From positions 1 through 64,000 of the IMG/VR virus record IMGVR_UViG_3300017773_000004: DNA of 64,000 nt; one strand, 5' to 3'. The notes beneath the pieces are model-generated. The model had not been told where the DNA came from. It made no database searches and saw only the letters and a program-made list of their open reading frames with translations. Within the stretch, counting starts at the first letter, position 1. Every line of letters starts with the position of its first letter. Position numbers and translations under genes: made by a program. Origin of the DNA: a virus. Shown here piece after piece: positions 61,890 through 64,000 of the stretch.

Positions 61890-62128
61890 AATCTCCTCTC
61901 TATTTCTCGAAGTATATCTAATTTTTCTTTGTACTCTGCAAGCTTTCCTAGTTCATCCTCGATTGCACCTACAACATCAGGATGCTCTCCTATTCCCACA
62001 GGACTTTTGAAATAGATTTGTATATTTGTTTCGTGGTACTTTATCTTTCCTAAAAGATAGTCTTTCATGTTTTCACACATCATGAAGCCTTGCGTCCATT
62101 GTGTGCCTAAATTATCATCTGGTTCCAT
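61883..62128 (-). CDS. Conserved hypothetical protein (VGIGEHPDVV type)
   Basis: 81 residues. A mainly helical protein with KDYLLGKIKYHETNIQIYFK then SPVGIGEHPDVVGAIEDELG and a C-terminal coiled coil. I recognise the PVGIGEH-x-D motif as a small conserved protein of marine and T4-like phage genomes, usually near replication or recombination genes; no function is assigned. A GGAG ribosome site sits at the end of the gp46-like gene, which it follows by 3 bases. Confidence 0.7.
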   Translation of the reverse strand: MEPDDNLGTQWTQGFMMCENMKDYLLGKIKYHETNIQIYFKSPVGIGEHPDVVGAIEDELGKLAEYKEKLDILREIERRLW

Positions 62129-62131
62129 TGT

Positions 62132-63925
62132 TTACTCCAGTTTGCTTATATTTCCTGACTTGATAACTTCTACTTTTTCAAGTAAAGGATGCGTCCATCC
62201 ATGGCTTACTACATAAGTATTTAAATCTTCGCCTAAAAGAACTTCCACTAATTTTTCTCTACCAGTTTCATCAAGCACATTAATTACTTCATCAAGAAAA
62301 AGAATGTTAATCTTTGACTTTGATATACTACTCATCAGCTTACGAATAGCTATGAGAGTGGCAGTATTCACGCGAGCTAGCTCTCCACTAGACAGTGCGA
62401 GAATATCTACAATATTACCATTGTCCGTAATCTGAACATTGAGTTTATCATTCGATACAACAAACTCAAGTGTAAATCGTCCATCTGAAAGTTCTGCAAG
62501 ATATGTGTTCGTTAACTCTTCTAAGTCTTTTACGAGATTTTCTATTTTATATGCAAGTAATCCATTTGTACTAAAAGCTTTTTTCAATACTTCTAAATTA
62601 TTTACAATCTCTTGTTGTGCCCCTAACTCCTCTTGAGCAGAGTCTAGCTGGCTTTTGAACTCGTCTGTTTGCTCAAGAATTACTTGGATTCGGGTGTTTC
62701 TTCTGGTGATTCGCTCATTGTTTCTCGCTGTTTCCTCCAAAGACTCTTTTGCTGAAACCAAGTCAGCTCGTACTCTTGCCAAGCGCTCTTCCAGCTCTCC
62801 TTTGTCCAAGACGGCCACTGGGAGAGTTCTGTCAATGCTTCTGTACAAATCCTCCCACTCTCGCTGATCTTTTCTTGCAGCGTCATACTCTGCATTGTCT
62901 CGTTTAATTTCTGATATTCTTCCCTCAATTTCATATTCTTCCTTCCTAGCTTCCGCTATTTTTCTTGCCTCATCATTTATTAGAGACTGTTTAAATTCTG
63001 GATCAACGGCCTGCTCGCAAGTTGGACAATGATCTCCTAATTTTTCTAGCTTTGCCAAAAGTTTCTTTGACCCCGCTACCGATTGTGATAACTTTCCAAG
63101 ATCGCTCTGCAAGCTATCATAGGATTGTGTACTTGTGATACTACAGTTTTGTGCTTTTGTTATATTTATCTTAGCCAGTAAATCTTTATAAGTATTATTT
63201 TGTACAATTTTTTTATTTTTTTCGGAAATATTTTTAATTTCCATCATAAGCCTGGCGGATTCTGTTTCGTCTTCAGATGTGTCGATAGAAATTTCAGACA
63301 GAGGCAGTATGGATGTATCACTTAATTTATTATCATTCAACCATTTTTCTATTGTTGATATTTTTGATTCTATGCTACTAAGAGCTATTGTGCACTGTCT
63401 TGACTCTTCTTTAAATAATTCAAAGAACTTTACGTAATGCTCAAGTTGAAGTAAGTCGATAAGAAACTTTTTGCGGTTCGTATCTGTTGCAGTAAGAAAC
63501 TGCAAACTGCTATTTGTGTTCTGGTAGACCAACTGAGAGAAGGTTTTGAAATCGATTCCAATAATAGTTTGGAGTGTCTTATATGTATTGGTCGCTGTAT
63601 GAGAGCTAATATCTTTCCCATCTTCCAAAAGACGAAGCTTAATACTAGACTTGCGATCAATAATGACGTCATACTCTTTCTCATCTTTTGTAAATGTCAA
63701 GTGTATATGATACCCTGCATTTACATATCTATTTGGTATATCTGCCTTTTTAATTCCTTTTGAGTTTTTGTTGTAAAGTGCTTCCTCTATAATTAAAGGT
63801 ATGGACGATTTGCCCATACCATTTGTTCCAACTAATTGAGTTACTGTATTCGAGGAAAGGTCTAGTTCATTATCTGAACCATAACTAAAACAGTTACTCC
63901 ATTTCAACTTTTGCAGAGTAATCAT
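62132..63925 (-). CDS. Recombination exonuclease ATPase subunit (gp46/SbcC/Rad50-like)
   Basis: 597 residues from the ATG at 63925 (a GTG three codons earlier is the alternative). It is the SMC-like ATPase partner of an Mre11-type nuclease, used in phage recombination-dependent replication and host DNA breakdown. Walker A is GTNGMGKS (33-40). Two coiled-coil arms flank a zinc-hook CPTC near residue 300. The ABC signature is LSSGELARVN and Walker B is ILFLDEV (about 541) with a nearby D-loop, LDETG. Length fits T4 gp46-type proteins. It overlaps the upstream gene by 32 bases, so the two are probably co-translated. Confidence 0.93.
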   Translation of the reverse strand: MITLQKLKWSNCFSYGSDNELDLSSNTVTQLVGTNGMGKSSIPLIIEEALYNKNSKGIKKADIPNRYVNAGYHIHLTFTKDEKEYDVIIDRKSSIKLRLLEDGKDISSHTATNTYKTLQTIIGIDFKTFSQLVYQNTNSSLQFLTATDTNRKKFLIDLLQLEHYVKFFELFKEESRQCTIALSSIESKISTIEKWLNDNKLSDTSILPLSEISIDTSEDETESARLMMEIKNISEKNKKIVQNNTYKDLLAKINITKAQNCSITSTQSYDSLQSDLGKLSQSVAGSKKLLAKLEKLGDHCPTCEQAVDPEFKQSLINDEARKIAEARKEEYEIEGRISEIKRDNAEYDAARKDQREWEDLYRSIDRTLPVAVLDKGELEERLARVRADLVSAKESLEETARNNERITRRNTRIQVILEQTDEFKSQLDSAQEELGAQQEIVNNLEVLKKAFSTNGLLAYKIENLVKDLEELTNTYLAELSDGRFTLEFVVSNDKLNVQITDNGNIVDILALSSGELARVNTATLIAIRKLMSSISKSKINILFLDEVINVLDETGREKLVEVLLGEDLNTYVVSHGWTHPLLEKVEVIKSGNISKLE

Positions 63926-64000
63926 TAAAAACACTCACTATTTTAGGGATTTGGGTTTCTGATAATTCTAGAATATATGTTAAATACTCTACCAATTCTT
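63894..64000 (-). CDS. C-terminal end of upstream gene, probably gp47/Mre11-type nuclease
   Basis: The leftward frame is open from the right edge and reads ELVEYLTYILELSETQ then IPKIVSVFNDYSAKVEME before a TAA at 63894-63896; 34 codons are visible. It overlaps the gp46-like start by 32 bases. In T4 and most relatives gene 47 precedes and overlaps or abuts gene 46, so identity as the nuclease partner is inferred from position alone; the fragment has no diagnostic motif. Confidence 0.5.
   Translation of the reverse strand, partial: ELVEYLTYILELSETQIPKIVSVFNDYSAKVEME

Noticed and set aside
1-64000. tRNA genes, integrase, att sites or lysogeny regulators
   Set aside because: Nothing resembling a tRNA cloverleaf, recombinase or repressor was seen on reading the intergenic spaces and proteins. 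Nearly all gaps are under 120 bp. Absence from this window does not rule them out elsewhere.

Overview
The window is part of the genome of a tailed, double-stranded DNA bacteriophage with a long non-contractile tail (siphovirus morphology). The evidence is an HK97-type head module (terminase, portal, protease plus capsid), a two-ORF tail chaperone followed by a 1585-residue tape measure protein, and no recognisable sheath or baseplate wedge genes. The DNA is AT-rich. Several accessory families (the spanin pair, DUF1353, small lysine-rich proteins, LamG and glycine-rich fibres, leftward nrdA/nrdB and gp46-type genes) are ones I associate with marine phages, so a marine proteobacterial host is my best guess. 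The host cannot be read from the sequence. Four promoters match the bacterial sigma-70 consensus very closely, and no phage RNA polymerase is visible.

Layout. Positions 1-57,334 are read rightward and 57,347-64,000 leftward. The two convergent blocks meet at a shared bidirectional terminator (57,339-57,359). The rightward block opens with the 3' end of a methyltransferase-like gene. After promoter P1 come a small-terminase candidate, a run of very small genes (several extremely lysine/arginine-rich), two calcium-loop proteins, a DUF1353 protein, an overlapping i-spanin/o-spanin pair and the large terminase. P2 lies directly on the start of an HNH nuclease gene and leads into portal, a small Ala-Pro-Lys protein and a single-chain protease/scaffold/capsid fusion that ends in a strong terminator. 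Connector, neck, tail terminator and tail tube follow, closed by a second terminator. P3 drives a second protein carrying a tail-tube-like module, then the tail chaperones, tape measure, distal tail protein and a giant 2838-residue central tip protein. P4 leads into a 24-kb fibre and adhesin region.

The fibre region (33.0-57.3 kb) is the most unusual part. Seven proteins begin with variants of one short N-terminal signature (F-P-x-S-P-S-N-G, then Y-x-Y-(N/D)-S-x-x-x-x-W). They then diverge into tail-fibre repeats, collagen-like stretches, cadherin-like modules, glycine-rich domains or three LamG lectin modules. Exact direct repeats of 30 bp and 44 bp sit at gene junctions and bracket whole fibre genes, which suggests the array grows and shrinks by homologous recombination.

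The leftward block is an early/middle-type operon. It has two short coiled-coil proteins, ribonucleotide reductase NrdB and NrdA (class I, without the N-terminal ATP cone), a 5'-3' exonuclease/flap endonuclease, a PD-(D/E)XK-type nuclease, a small conserved protein, a gp46/SbcC-type ATPase and the C-terminus of an upstream gene running off the right edge (probably its gp47 partner). These would supply dNTPs and process recombination and replication intermediates. No tRNA, integrase, CRISPR array, insertion sequence or recognisable endolysin was found.
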